A stretch of DNA of 48,089 nt from an uncultured Spirochaetaceae bacterium (GCA_944389085.1 CALXLB010000097.1:1-48089); one strand, 5' to 3'; counted from the first letter of the stretch, positions 32,491-40,463 are shown. Notes: a model not told the origin generated them from the letters alone. Translations and numbers: made by a program.

Positions 32491-33245
32491 AGCCCAGTCT
32501 CCGCATCAATGAAGAAAGACGGGATTCCGAATTCCTTCTCTGTCATTCTCATCAGGGCCTTGACCCCGAACACTTCACTTCTGTAATGTCCACCGGCAAG
32601 CAGATTCGTACCATTCTCCTTCACGGTATGGAAAATCTCATGGGGAGCAGTACCGGTGATGAAAAGATCAAGACCTTCAGCTATTGCCTGATCCACGTCA
32701 TCTCCGCCGGCACCCGAGATTATCCCGACGCTGGAAATCATGTCAGCACCGAATTTAATCACCTGCATACCGGTCTCTTCGGAAAAGCCAAGCAATCTGG
32801 CAATCTCTGGAATCGTCATCGGGAATGGCAGATTGCCTTTGAATCCAATCTTTCTTCCCTTATATTCTCCGAATGGATCGAATCCTGTCATTCCAAGAAC
32901 CATAGCCATCTGTGCGTTATTCCCATACAAAGGATGGGCATCGAGGGGAAGATGGCAGGCAAAAAGCACAAGAGAAGAATCCAGAGCCCGTTTCACTCTT
33001 CTATAATGAGGACCTGTAATTGCAAGCGGAGAACCCCAGAATAATCCATGATGGACTACAAGGATATCAGCACCATTCTCAATAGCCTGATCTATCGTAT
33101 CAAATGAGGCATCAACTGCGAATGCTGCTTTTTTCAGCTCCCTGTCTGGTGCGCCTATCTGAACACCATTGAGAGAAATATCAAAGGGGAAAGATTCTAT
33201 ATCGAGCCTCTTTGTCAGCTCATCAGTATATTCCTTTATGAACAT
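32487..33245 (-). CDS. Nif3-like dinuclear metal-centre protein
   Basis: A 252-residue member of the NIF3/YbgI (DUF34) family. Conserved elements: SLNGVQIGAPD, FAVDASFDTIDQAIENGADILVVHHGLFWG (paired His metal ligands; positions about 40-75), HLPLDAHPLYGNNAQMA, and the late LLAGGHYRSEVFG. The family binds two metal ions but its reaction is not settled. It leads a six-gene operon. I start at ATG 33245 because the family N-terminus fits, and TATACT lies six bases upstream with no ribosome site, again suggesting a leaderless mRNA. Confidence 0.9.
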   Translation of the reverse strand: MFIKEYTDELTKRLDIESFPFDISLNGVQIGAPDRELKKAAFAVDASFDTIDQAIENGADILVVHHGLFWGSPLAITGPHYRRVKRALDSSLVLFACHLPLDAHPLYGNNAQMAMVLGMTGFDPFGEYKGRKIGFKGNLPFPMTIPEIARLLGFSEETGMQVIKFGADMISSVGIISGAGGDDVDQAIAEGLDLFITGTAPHEIFHTVKENGTNLLAGGHYRSEVFGVKALMRMTEKEFGIPSFFIDAETGL

Positions 33246-33251
33246 AAGGAA

Positions 33252-33257
33252 AGTATA
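33252..33257 (-). promoter_or_regulatory. -10 element of the Nif3-lspA operon
   Basis: TATACT on the minus strand ends six bases before ATG 33245. No good -35 is visible at the usual spacing. On the other strand, TACACT at 33310-33315 could serve the divergent protease gene, with only about 50 bp between the two -10 sites. Confidence 0.45.
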
Positions 33258-33325
33258 ATCTGTTTGGAGTACAAGCATCCACATAGATGCAAAGCCTTCT
33301 TCTTTAGGTTACACTTCGCAAAAGC

Positions 33326-35203
33326 ATGATGAGAGAACTGAAAACCGACGAACTTAGGCTCTCAGAGCCTGTATCATCATTCCAGGATATTGTTCCGGGT
33401 ACTGCCATCACAGGACAGGAAAGAGCTATGAGCCTGCTTCGTCTAGGACTATCGATAGACAGAATCGGCTATAACATCTTCCTTTCCGGAGACGACGGAT
33501 CAGGGCGTCTTACTGCTGTCATGGAGGAAATAGAAAAACTCCCTGAAAAACCTTCAATGCTGCAGGATGCCGCTTATATATGGTCAGGAAAGGACAGGAA
33601 TATAAAACTGCTGATGTTCCCGCAGGGAGAGGCCAGACTTTTCCAGGAATATTTATCATCCTACGGCCAAGGGAAAATCAGCAGAGAGGCTCTTCTCTCT
33701 AAATGGCAGCGAGATGACATAGCCTGTTTCATAAAATCTCTTCCTTCCCGCGAAGAAAATGAAGAGGCATATTCCCTGAATATCGTACTCGACAGAAGCA
33801 GCGCGGCAAAGAGGCCTGTAATCATCGAAACACATCCATCCCACCGTTCTCTCTTCGGTTCAGCCTCTCTTGGGCATATGTCAATAGAAGCTGGTTCTTA
33901 TCAGAAAGCTGCTGGCGGTTTCCTTATTATGAATGCAGAGGAAGTAACAGGAGATGAGAACCTCTGGAAGACACTCAAACGATATATCGAGATGACACAT
34001 CGTGCACTCTTTTCAGACCAGGTACCAGGAGAGATGTCTTCATCTGTACGTCCAGATCCTATTCCGCTGCTGACAAAAGTCATTCTTATCGGTACAGAAG
34101 AGACATACAACCGCCTTGCGGAGAAAGATGATAAATTCTCCCGATACTTCCGGATTGCACCTGAATTCGACTACACCATGGATCGGAATGAGGAGAACAT
34201 GAAAGGCACTGTAAGATATCTGAAAGCTGCCGGCCGTGTGCTGAGAGAGGCAGATGACAGCGCTTATCTTGAAATGCTCAGATACTCCTCATGGCTGGCA
34301 GAGGACAGGGAAAAACTGACAACAGAGCTCTCTCTTCTGGGAGACCTCCTTGAAGAAGCAGATCTCAATGCAGCAGAGAACGGCAGAAACGTCATAACAA
34401 GAAAAGATATCGAAGACACGCTGCACAAGCGTGACTGGCATGCCTCTCTGGCCGAAGAGAACATCAACGAAGAAATCAGGAAGGGTGAGATGGTCATTGC
34501 CCTCTCCGGTTCAAAGACAGGTATAGTAAACGGACTTGCTGTTATGGACAGAGGCGTATCTTCTTTCGGAACACCTGCCGTGATCTCTGCCACAGTAGCA
34601 CCCGGCAATGAGGGTATCGTGAACATCGAGCATGAAGCCGGGCTTTCAGGAGGAATCCATGACAAAGGCCTTCTGATCCTGGAAGGCTATCTCCGGCACC
34701 GTTACGCGAAGACATTCCCCCTCTCGCTATATGCTGGAATCTGCTTTGAGCAAAGCTATGCGGAAGTTGACGGAGACAGCGCCTCTCTGGGAGAGCTGTA
34801 CGCACTGCTTTCAGCAATCGCAGAGATTCCAATCAGGCAGGATATTGCTGTAACTGGGTCAGTCAGTCAGATGGGCGCACTGCAGCCTGTCGGAGGCATC
34901 AACGAGAAAATCCAGGGCTTTTTCAAAGCATGCTCTGTCTCAGGACTTACAGGAACCCAGGGTGTGATATTGCCTGTACAGAACATCTCTTCCCTTATTC
35001 TGCCTACACCTATCGAAAAGGCCATGAACGAAGGTCTCTTCCATATCTGGGCAATTTCCGATGTGGATGAAGGAATAGAGCTTCTCTCAGGACTCAGAAG
35101 CGGAAAAAGAGACAGAAAAGGTGATTTCCCTCCTTCCTCTTTCAACAGAAGAGTCGAAGACGGTCTGAGAAATCTCTGGAGATGCTCTCAGGACAAAGGG
35201 TGA
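33326..35203 (+). CDS. Lon-type protease with degenerate AAA domain (LonB/AAA_32 group)
   Basis: A 625-residue protein of the LonB-like group. The C-terminal Lon peptidase domain is intact: catalytic Ser485 in DGDSAS and Lys528 in GGINEKIQG, 43 residues apart as in E. coli Lon. The N-terminus (LSEPVSSFQDIVPGTAITGQERA) matches AAA_32 proteins. The P-loop reads GDDGSGRL, with Arg instead of Lys; the GSGR/GTGR form is common in this group, so ATP hydrolysis is uncertain. The protein is shorter than typical members (near 800), lacking most of the coiled insert after about residue 110. Two ATGs are tandem (33326, 33329); a -10-like TACACT ends ten bases before. Confidence 0.88.
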   Translation: MMRELKTDELRLSEPVSSFQDIVPGTAITGQERAMSLLRLGLSIDRIGYNIFLSGDDGSGRLTAVMEEIEKLPEKPSMLQDAAYIWSGKDRNIKLLMFPQGEARLFQEYLSSYGQGKISREALLSKWQRDDIACFIKSLPSREENEEAYSLNIVLDRSSAAKRPVIIETHPSHRSLFGSASLGHMSIEAGSYQKAAGGFLIMNAEEVTGDENLWKTLKRYIEMTHRALFSDQVPGEMSSSVRPDPIPLLTKVILIGTEETYNRLAEKDDKFSRYFRIAPEFDYTMDRNEENMKGTVRYLKAAGRVLREADDSAYLEMLRYSSWLAEDREKLTTELSLLGDLLEEADLNAAENGRNVITRKDIEDTLHKRDWHASLAEENINEEIRKGEMVIALSGSKTGIVNGLAVMDRGVSSFGTPAVISATVAPGNEGIVNIEHEAGLSGGIHDKGLLILEGYLRHRYAKTFPLSLYAGICFEQSYAEVDGDSASLGELYALLSAIAEIPIRQDIAVTGSVSQMGALQPVGGINEKIQGFFKACSVSGLTGTQGVILPVQNISSLILPTPIEKAMNEGLFHIWAISDVDEGIELLSGLRSGKRDRKGDFPPSSFNRRVEDGLRNLWRCSQDKG

Positions 35204-35241
35204 AAATTTTCCGAAGTCCTTATCTGGGAAGTCGGAGTGTA

Positions 35242-36021
35242 TCAATGAAGCTGAGACTGCTGGTGAAATACCTTATCTCTTTGTTCCATCCATTTATAAA
35301 GGATTACAGCTGTTGCAGAAGCCACATTCATCGATCCTTTTGCTCCTAGCTGCGGGATGGTCACAAGTCCAAGAGATGCCAATGCCCTTGCCCTGGCTTC
35401 AGGAGTGATTCCTGTTTCCTCAGACCCCACAATGCAGACTCCTTCTGCTGGAAATTCAAATTCCCTTATATCAGTTCCTCCGGTTTCCAGTGCAAAGACA
35501 GGCATATCCGGGGCAATTGTCTCAAGACCGCCTTCCTTCCATGGAATGGCTTCCACTGTTGAACGCGATGTACGCAATGCTCTGGGATGCAGTGGCGAGG
35601 CTGTACCTGGAGCAATGACGATCTCGCTTACTCCGAATGCTTCTGCATTGCGGAAGATTGACCCGACATTGTATGGAGACCTGAGATGATCGAGAAAGAG
35701 CATATGAGGAAGAGTCTTTCTCCCCGACCAGTCTATTGATCCATCACCTTTCTCCGCATCCCACTCTGCCGGTACATCACCAAGCAGGGAAAGAAGCGCA
35801 TAATGGATATCATCATACCCGACGCTGTCATGACGCTTATAGTATTCAGAAATCCTGGAAGCCGTATCTCCATCAACAAGACCGGATGAGAGCACAACAG
35901 AAAGAACATCCTGAAGATACCCTTCATCAAAAGCTGTCACTGAAGCTTCATGGAAGATATCAGCAGCTTTCCTCAGCTGAACCCTCGGCTTGAGAGTCAG
36001 TATCTTCTTCACTGTAATCAT
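35242..36021 (-). CDS. SpoU/TrmH-family RNA 2'-O-ribose methyltransferase
   Basis: A 259-residue SPOUT methyltransferase using S-adenosylmethionine. The three SpoU motifs are present: LDHLRSPYNVGSIFRNAEAFGV (motif 1, about 122), VCIVGSEETGI (motif 2) and GSMNVASATAVILYKW (motif 3). The N-terminal 110 residues form an extra helical domain. I start at ATG 36021, six to seven bases after GGAGG, although this puts the first 62 bases inside rsmI; longer starts lack a ribosome site. It is cotranscribed with rsmI, so two rRNA or tRNA methylases share one unit. The target nucleotide is unknown. Confidence 0.9.
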   Translation of the reverse strand: MITVKKILTLKPRVQLRKAADIFHEASVTAFDEGYLQDVLSVVLSSGLVDGDTASRISEYYKRHDSVGYDDIHYALLSLLGDVPAEWDAEKGDGSIDWSGRKTLPHMLFLDHLRSPYNVGSIFRNAEAFGVSEIVIAPGTASPLHPRALRTSRSTVEAIPWKEGGLETIAPDMPVFALETGGTDIREFEFPAEGVCIVGSEETGITPEARARALASLGLVTIPQLGAKGSMNVASATAVILYKWMEQRDKVFHQQSQLH

Positions 36022-36697
36022 TTTCAGCCTCCGGAATGACAATAATAGCGAACTCTCCTTTGATTCTATCCTTTGTCTTCAGCTTTTCTATCACGCTCTG
36101 GATATTCCCCGTGATTATCTCTTCAAAAGCCTTAGTCAGTTCGCGTCCGGCAACAACACGGCAAGAGGATGAGACCTCCCTGATATCTTCAAGCGTCTTC
36201 AGCACTCTGAATGGAGACTCATAGATGACAAAAGCATTACCATCAGCAAAGAGCTTTTCAAGCCTTTTTATCCTTCTTCCTTTCTTTGGAGAAAGAAAGC
36301 CTTCAAATGTGAAGCTTTTTCCGATATTCCCTGCAGCAGAGACAAGCGTTATGACAGCAGAAGCTCCAGGAACCGGAATTATATCATGCCTCGCAGCTGC
36401 CCTCACAGATTCCACAAGTCTGGCTCCCGGATCAGAAACTCCAGGAGTTCCGGCATCAGAGCAGTATGCGACATTCTTCCCTTCGTCAAGCAATGCAAGA
36501 ATACCTTTTGCACTCTCCGCTTCATTATGCGCATGGCAGGCAATAAGTTTTTTATGTATGCCATAATGCGAAAGAAGCTGTGAAGTATGTCTGGTATCCT
36601 CACAGGCTATGACATCAACCTCAGAGAGCACTCTGACAGCCCTGTACGTAATGTCTTCAAGATTTCCTATCGGGGTAGCAACCATGTAGAGGTTCAT
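35960..36697 (-). CDS. rsmI: 16S rRNA (cytidine-1402 2'-O)-methyltransferase
   Basis: A 245-residue tetrapyrrole-methylase-fold enzyme that methylates C1402 in the ribosomal decoding centre. Seen: YMVATPIGNLEDITYRAVRVL, ACEDTRHTSQLLSHYGI, YCSDAGTPGVSDPGARLV, VPGASAVITL and FEGFLSPKKGRR. The C-terminal 20 residues are acidic and polar and are encoded in the overlap with the downstream methyltransferase gene. The ATG at 36697 follows an extended -10 (TGCTAAAAT) by exactly six bases and lacks a ribosome site, so the mRNA should be leaderless. Confidence 0.95.
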   Translation of the reverse strand: MNLYMVATPIGNLEDITYRAVRVLSEVDVIACEDTRHTSQLLSHYGIHKKLIACHAHNEAESAKGILALLDEGKNVAYCSDAGTPGVSDPGARLVESVRAAARHDIIPVPGASAVITLVSAAGNIGKSFTFEGFLSPKKGRRIKRLEKLFADGNAFVIYESPFRVLKTLEDIREVSSSCRVVAGRELTKAFEEIITGNIQSVIEKLKTKDRIKGEFAIIVIPEAENDYSEEDTDSQAEGSAEESC

Positions 36698-36703
36698 ATG
36701 ATG

Positions 36704-36712
36704 ATTTTAGCA
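36704..36712 (-). promoter_or_regulatory. Extended -10 promoter of rsmI
   Basis: On the minus strand TGC-TAAAAT ends six bases (CATCAT) before the rsmI ATG. The predicted +1 is the A of the start codon. This is one of the cleanest leaderless-type starts in the window. Confidence 0.6.
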
Positions 36713-36751
36713 TAAAAGGAGCGGCAGAAACCATCTTGCAATATATCAATA

Positions 36752-36784
36752 TTCAATGGTTGAAAATCCCATTTAACGGTTAAA
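36752..36784. promoter_or_regulatory. Tandem enhancer-like palindromes upstream of pspA
   Basis: TTCAATGGTTGAA (36752-36764) and TTTAACGGTTAAA (36772-36784) are both 13-bp inverted repeats fitting TTnAAnGGTTnAA, with starts exactly 20 bp apart, about two helical turns. They lie about 40-70 bp upstream of the sigma-54 promoter, as expected for upstream activating sites. PspF encoded at 37535-38533 is the obvious ligand. Confidence 0.65.
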
Positions 36785-36823
36785 TTAACCTGCAATTTGC
36801 AATTTTTCTTCTAAAAAAGCTAT

Positions 36824-36840
36824 TTGGCACACTCGTTGCA
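36824..36840 (+). promoter_or_regulatory. Sigma-54 promoter of the first pspA gene
   Basis: TTGGCAC-ACTCG-TTGCA carries the -24 TGGCAC and -12 TTGC elements at exact sigma-54 spacing. The start codon is 24 bases downstream with AAGGAG between. Confidence 0.9.
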
Positions 36841-36863
36841 TATAAAACGGCAAGGAGAAACCA

Positions 36864-37517
36864 ATGAATACATTCAAAAGACTGAGTGACATAATCTCGG
36901 CAAATCTCAATTCGGCACTGGATAAGGCGGAGAACCCGGAAAAGATGCTCGACCTTTCCATCAGGAAACTCGAGGAAACAAGAACGAAGATCAGAGCAGA
37001 AATAGCAGATAGGAATACTGAGAAGAACGCCTATGCCAAGCATATGTCAGAAAAGCGCGCAGAAGCTGCAAGATGGGAAACAAGAGCAGAGCTTTCGATC
37101 TCAAAAGGCCGTGATGATATGGCAAGGGAAGCAATAGCTGAAAAACTGGAAGCGGAAAGAGAGGCGAAGAAAGATGAAGAAACCATAACAACACTCTCTT
37201 CCCTTGTGGCAGCACTGCAGGAAACTCTTGCACGGACCGAGGAGAAGCTGGAGGAGATGAAGGCAAAATCAGCTGAGCTGAAAGCAAGATACAGAAGTGC
37301 AGAAACAAGGCTCCGGGCCCATGAGACAATCAGGAAAAGCGACAATCTCCGCTGGAGGGAAAAGCTGGAGGAGATAAGCACACGGATAGAAAGATGGGAA
37401 GCTGAAGCCGACCTGACTGCACCAGCTGCAAAAAGAAGCCCTTCATTCGAGGAAATGGAACTTGATGAAACCATCGAAAACGAACTGAAGAGGCTCAGAG
37501 AAGCTGCAAACGTATAA
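36864..37517 (+). CDS. pspA: PspA/IM30 family membrane-remodelling protein, copy 1
   Basis: A 217-residue, almost entirely helical protein of the PspA/Vipp1/IM30 (ESCRT-III-like) family. The N-terminus MNTFKRLSDIISANLNSALDKAENPEKMLDL has an amphipathic helix and the conserved ENPEKML turn. Long coiled-coil helices follow (about 25-150, rich in Glu/Arg/Ala). Such proteins polymerise on damaged inner membranes and can bind the activator PspF. AAGGAG precedes the ATG. It has its own sigma-54 promoter, is convergent with pspF, and its paralogue lies 1.1 kb away. The last segment is EMELDETIENELKRLREAANV. Confidence 0.93.
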   Translation: MNTFKRLSDIISANLNSALDKAENPEKMLDLSIRKLEETRTKIRAEIADRNTEKNAYAKHMSEKRAEAARWETRAELSISKGRDDMAREAIAEKLEAEREAKKDEETITTLSSLVAALQETLARTEEKLEEMKAKSAELKARYRSAETRLRAHETIRKSDNLRWREKLEEISTRIERWEAEADLTAPAAKRSPSFEEMELDETIENELKRLREAANV

Positions 37518-37534
37518 AAAGCAGCCCAACCCAG

Positions 37535-38533
37535 CTATTGTATGTCATCGAGGCTGATGCGGCTCTTCAGTTTTCTGTAAACCCCTCTGAACTGATCATA
37601 TGTAATGCCAAGCTTTTCAGATGCCTTCCGCTGATTGCCTTTGCTCTCACGGAGGGCTTTTTGCATGAAGAGAACATCGATTTCATCATGTATGACAGGA
37701 TAGTCAGAAAGATCATAAACAGACAGAACACTTTCACTATCTCCTTTTTCCAACGGGGAAAAAGGGTTCTGGAATGGATCGAATATGATTTCATCAATCT
37801 CCTGCTTCGTACTTCTGTATACAGCACGCTCTACAGTATTCTTCAGCTCCCGTATATTTCCCGGCCATGAATATGAGAGAAGCTTCCGCTCAGCCTCGGG
37901 TGAGAAAAATGGCAATTCCGTCATTCTGCATTCCGTAGCCATCCTCGCTGCAAAATGATTCGCAAGCAGCATTATATCCTCACGCCGTTCACGCAGAGGC
38001 GGAACAAAAAGAACCTCAAAGGAAAGCCTGTCCAGCAGATCCTCCTTGAACTTGCCAGCCTTTGCAAGTTTCTTCAGATCGGCATTAGTCGCAGAGACGA
38101 TGCGGACATCTGCGTGCCTCGTCTCAGAGGACCCGACTCTTTCATAGGTGCCATATTCAACAGTCCTGAGTATCTTTTCCTGTACAGAAAGAGGAACAAG
38201 ACCTATCTCATCCAAGAACAGCGTTCCGCCCTCCGCCTCCTCAAAACGGCCCTTTCTCGTGCCTTTTGCACCGGTAAATGCTCCGCTTTCGTACCCGAAA
38301 AGCTCGGTCTCAATCAGAGATTCCGGAAGAGAAGCAAGATTCACAGTCACCAGCGGCCCCTGCCATCTGGAAGAGAGATAATGAATTCTCCTCGCCGCAA
38401 GCTCCTTGCCGCTGCCTCTCTCCCCTACAAGTATCACAGGTCTGTCAACTCTGCTTGCTCTGGATACTGATTCGATGAAATCAAGATATATCTCGCTTTC
38501 TCCGATTCCTTCCCTTATATTCTCTCTTCCCAT
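37535..38533 (-). CDS. pspF: Sigma-54-dependent activator PspF-like
   Basis: A 332-residue enhancer-binding protein. The AAA+ domain begins almost at the N-terminus, with no receiver or sensory domain: Walker A GERGSGKE (37-44), the sigma-54 contact loop GAFTGA (84-89), Walker B TLFLDEIG (about 104-111) and the arginine finger region RLSFEVLFVPPLRERREDI. A Fis-type helix-turn-helix closes the protein (NQRKASEKLGITYDQFRGVYRKL). This layout defines PspF, which PspA normally inhibits. The ATG is nine bases after an extended consensus -10 and has no ribosome site. It is placed between the two pspA genes and should activate both. Confidence 0.93.
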   Translation of the reverse strand: MGRENIREGIGESEIYLDFIESVSRASRVDRPVILVGERGSGKELAARRIHYLSSRWQGPLVTVNLASLPESLIETELFGYESGAFTGAKGTRKGRFEEAEGGTLFLDEIGLVPLSVQEKILRTVEYGTYERVGSSETRHADVRIVSATNADLKKLAKAGKFKEDLLDRLSFEVLFVPPLRERREDIMLLANHFAARMATECRMTELPFFSPEAERKLLSYSWPGNIRELKNTVERAVYRSTKQEIDEIIFDPFQNPFSPLEKGDSESVLSVYDLSDYPVIHDEIDVLFMQKALRESKGNQRKASEKLGITYDQFRGVYRKLKSRISLDDIQ

Positions 38534-38542
38534 ATATGGTGA

Positions 38543-38551
38543 ATTATACCA
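38543..38551 (-). promoter_or_regulatory. Sigma-70 promoter of pspF (extended -10)
   Basis: TGG-TATAAT on the minus strand, a full extended consensus -10, ends nine bases before the pspF ATG. It diverges from the sigma-54 promoter at 38605-38621. The leader would be only two to three bases. Confidence 0.6.
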
Positions 38552-38604
38552 TCGTAAGGTCATAAAAACCATATGCAATCAAAGATATACAGAATGCTGG
38601 ACTT

Positions 38605-38621
38605 TTGGCATAATCCTTGCA
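38605..38621 (+). promoter_or_regulatory. Sigma-54 promoter of the second pspA operon
   Basis: TTGGCAT-AATCC-TTGCA has the -24 and -12 elements at exact spacing, with one change in the -24 (TGGCAT). The pspA2 ATG lies 23 bases downstream. No copy of the TTnAAnGGTTnAA enhancer was seen in the short gap to pspF. Confidence 0.85.
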
Positions 38622-38643
38622 TAGAGGATATCAGGAGAGGCAG

Positions 38644-39264
38644 ATGAACATATTCTCAAGAGTAATAGATATCATAAACGCAAACATGAACGCCATGCTC
38701 GACAAAGCGGAGAATCCAGAGAAGATGCTGCGTATGATGATCCAGGAAATGGAAGATACGCTGATTGAGCTCAAGAGCTCCTGTGCTTCCTCTATGGCCG
38801 AAGGAGCAAAACTGGAAAGAGCTGTCAAAGAAGCTGAAGAGGCCGCGGAACGCTGGGAAAAACGTGCAATGCTTGCCATTTCAAAGGGCAAGGAAGATCT
38901 GGCAAGGGAGGCACTTGCAGAAAAACTCCAAGCAAAGAAGGATGCAGAACTGAACCTGAAGTCCCTTGAAGAAAACAGAACAACGGTCGCCGAAAGCAGG
39001 AAAGACATCGCAAGGCTCGAGGAAAAGCTTTCAGAATCAAAAGCCCGCTTCCGTATCATAAAAGAAAAACAGGAAAGAGCTAAAAACGAGAAAAAGATGA
39101 GGGAGTCAATCCAGCGTGACACAGAAGCCAGATTCTCCGAGATGGAAAGCCGTATAGACAGGATGAATGCCGAGAACAATCTGTCCAGAGGCTTTGAGGA
39201 CATCGAGAAGTCAGAGGAAATCGAAAGAGAACTTGAAGCTCTTAAGAGGAAGGCGGGAATCTGA
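38644..39264 (+). CDS. pspA: PspA/IM30 family protein, copy 2
   Basis: A 206-residue paralogue of the gene at 36864. The N-terminal helix (MNIFSRVIDIINANMNAMLDKAENPEKMLRM) matches it closely, including ENPEKML, and the rest is coiled-coil. The start at ATG 38644 is preceded by AGGAGAGG. The stop shares a base with the pspC start (TGATG). Having two copies suggests division of labour, for example one partner of PspC at the membrane and one regulator of PspF, but sequence does not say which. Confidence 0.93.
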   Translation: MNIFSRVIDIINANMNAMLDKAENPEKMLRMMIQEMEDTLIELKSSCASSMAEGAKLERAVKEAEEAAERWEKRAMLAISKGKEDLAREALAEKLQAKKDAELNLKSLEENRTTVAESRKDIARLEEKLSESKARFRIIKEKQERAKNEKKMRESIQRDTEARFSEMESRIDRMNAENNLSRGFEDIEKSEEIERELEALKRKAGI

Positions 39265-39608
39265 TGAAGAACATGGAAAGAATAACAACAAAACGCTGGA
39301 CACGTTCTCCTCGCGGTAAAATATTCGGGGTTGTGACAGGGCTGGCAGAATGGAGAGACCTCAATCCCGAAATGACCCGTATGGTTGTTTTCCTCATAAT
39401 CCTCTTCACTGGCGTCTTTCCGGGACTGGCAATCTATTTCTTTCTTGCATTGATTCTTCCAATGCAATGCGATGATGATATAATCAGGAAATACGGAGAT
39501 GGACAACCGATTGATGTCAGCTTTGAGGAAGTGAAGGAAGAACGGACTAAAAGCAGCTACGACAAGGAAAGAGACTGGGACGAACGATTCTCCAGAGGTG
39601 AAAAATGA
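39264..39608 (+). CDS. pspC: PspC-domain membrane protein
   Basis: A 114-residue protein with a PspC domain: TRSPRGKIFGVVTGLAEWRDLNPEMTRMV followed by a membrane hairpin or helix (about 40-67, VVFLIILFTGVFPGLAIYFFLALILP). The C-terminal 45 residues are charged and likely cytoplasmic. PspC relays envelope stress to PspA. It overlaps pspA2 by one base and the next gene by four, so all three are coexpressed from the sigma-54 promoter. Confidence 0.92.
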   Translation: MKNMERITTKRWTRSPRGKIFGVVTGLAEWRDLNPEMTRMVVFLIILFTGVFPGLAIYFFLALILPMQCDDDIIRKYGDGQPIDVSFEEVKEERTKSSYDKERDWDERFSRGEK

Positions 39609-40378
39609 ATAGAAAGACCAGAGAGCGATTAATCGTCTGCGTAGCAATTCTTGCTATCATGGCCCTGCTCGGCCTAGGGATTATCATCTCTGGTACAGAC
39701 ACAGAAACCCTGATTCCTGCAACCTCTTCAACAGAAATCATCATAAACGCAAAGGATACATCCGTATTCATCACTGCTGAAGAACGTGTAGATATATTCG
39801 TAGAACAGCACACATCAAGAAATCTGCAGATTGACAGGAAAGGTGAAACAACAACCATAAATGCGGAAGGCAAAGGCATATTGCAGCTCAGCCTTCCTTC
39901 CTGGCAGAGAATTGAATCAATAACTGTCTCCACCACATCAGGAGACATTGTGATTGACAGCATCATGACCAGAAGCCTGGATCTGGAATCCATGACCGGC
40001 ACGATGATGCTTACTGCTATATCAGCAGATAAATTGATGGCTGAAAGTGATTCCGGCAACATAATCCTTACGGACACATATACGAAGCTGACCCATATAG
40101 AAAATGGTACAGGATATATCCGGGCAATCGGTTCCATCGGAGATATCGAGGCAGAGGCGAAAGCCGGCAGTATCTACATCGTCCCGACAGGAGAAAGTCA
40201 GATTGAAGCAACAACGGATTCCGGAGCAATCAACATCATAGGAGGAGAACGAAGCGTTTACTGGTCAACCTCCGGGAGCGTTGTGATCAGAGGGGAAGAA
40301 GCACCGTCTTCAGGCGGAGATGATGAAGCCTCCATCAAAGCAATATCCGGCAGAGGAGACATAACCATCTCCGAGTAA
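39605..40378 (+). CDS. DUF4097 (LiaG-like) membrane-anchored beta-repeat protein
   Basis: A 257-residue protein with one N-terminal membrane anchor (about 8-30) and an extracytoplasmic right-handed beta-repeat region of the DUF4097 type. The repeating strands read SGDIVIDSI, SGNIILTDTY, AGSIYIVPT, SGAINIIGG, SGSVVIRG and GRGDITISE, each with the SG-x-I/V pattern. DUF4097 proteins commonly accompany PspC or LiaFSR-type envelope stress genes, and this gene is the last of the pspA2-pspC operon. It may sense or shield the envelope; the mechanism is unknown. Confidence 0.88.
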   Translation: MNRKTRERLIVCVAILAIMALLGLGIIISGTDTETLIPATSSTEIIINAKDTSVFITAEERVDIFVEQHTSRNLQIDRKGETTTINAEGKGILQLSLPSWQRIESITVSTTSGDIVIDSIMTRSLDLESMTGTMMLTAISADKLMAESDSGNIILTDTYTKLTHIENGTGYIRAIGSIGDIEAEAKAGSIYIVPTGESQIEATTDSGAINIIGGERSVYWSTSGSVVIRGEEAPSSGGDDEASIKAISGRGDITISE

Positions 40379-40421
40379 TGTTGCAAAGCTGTTGCACTGT
40401 GTTGTTTTTGCTGTGCACTCG

Positions 40422-40451
40422 TTGAAAAAGCACATAAAATCACTGTACTAT
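40422..40451 (+). promoter_or_regulatory. Promoter of carAB
   Basis: -35 TTGAAA (40422-40427), an 18-bp spacer and -10 TACTAT (40446-40451). The ATG at 40464 follows after 12 bases, giving a leader of about six bases with no ribosome site. No room for an attenuator or PyrR-type leader. Confidence 0.55.
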
Positions 40452-40463
40452 TGCCTGAAAACG

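Noticed and set aside
32466..33044. A plus-strand frame opposite the Nif3-like gene
   Set aside because: It is a shadow of a conserved family gene, with no promoter or ribosome site.
38631..39647. A 338-codon open frame on the minus strand across pspA2 and pspC
   Set aside because: It is antisense to well-identified PspA and PspC genes, is rich in Ser/Phe/Leu as expected for the complement of Glu/Lys-rich coiled coils, and has no recognisable domain.
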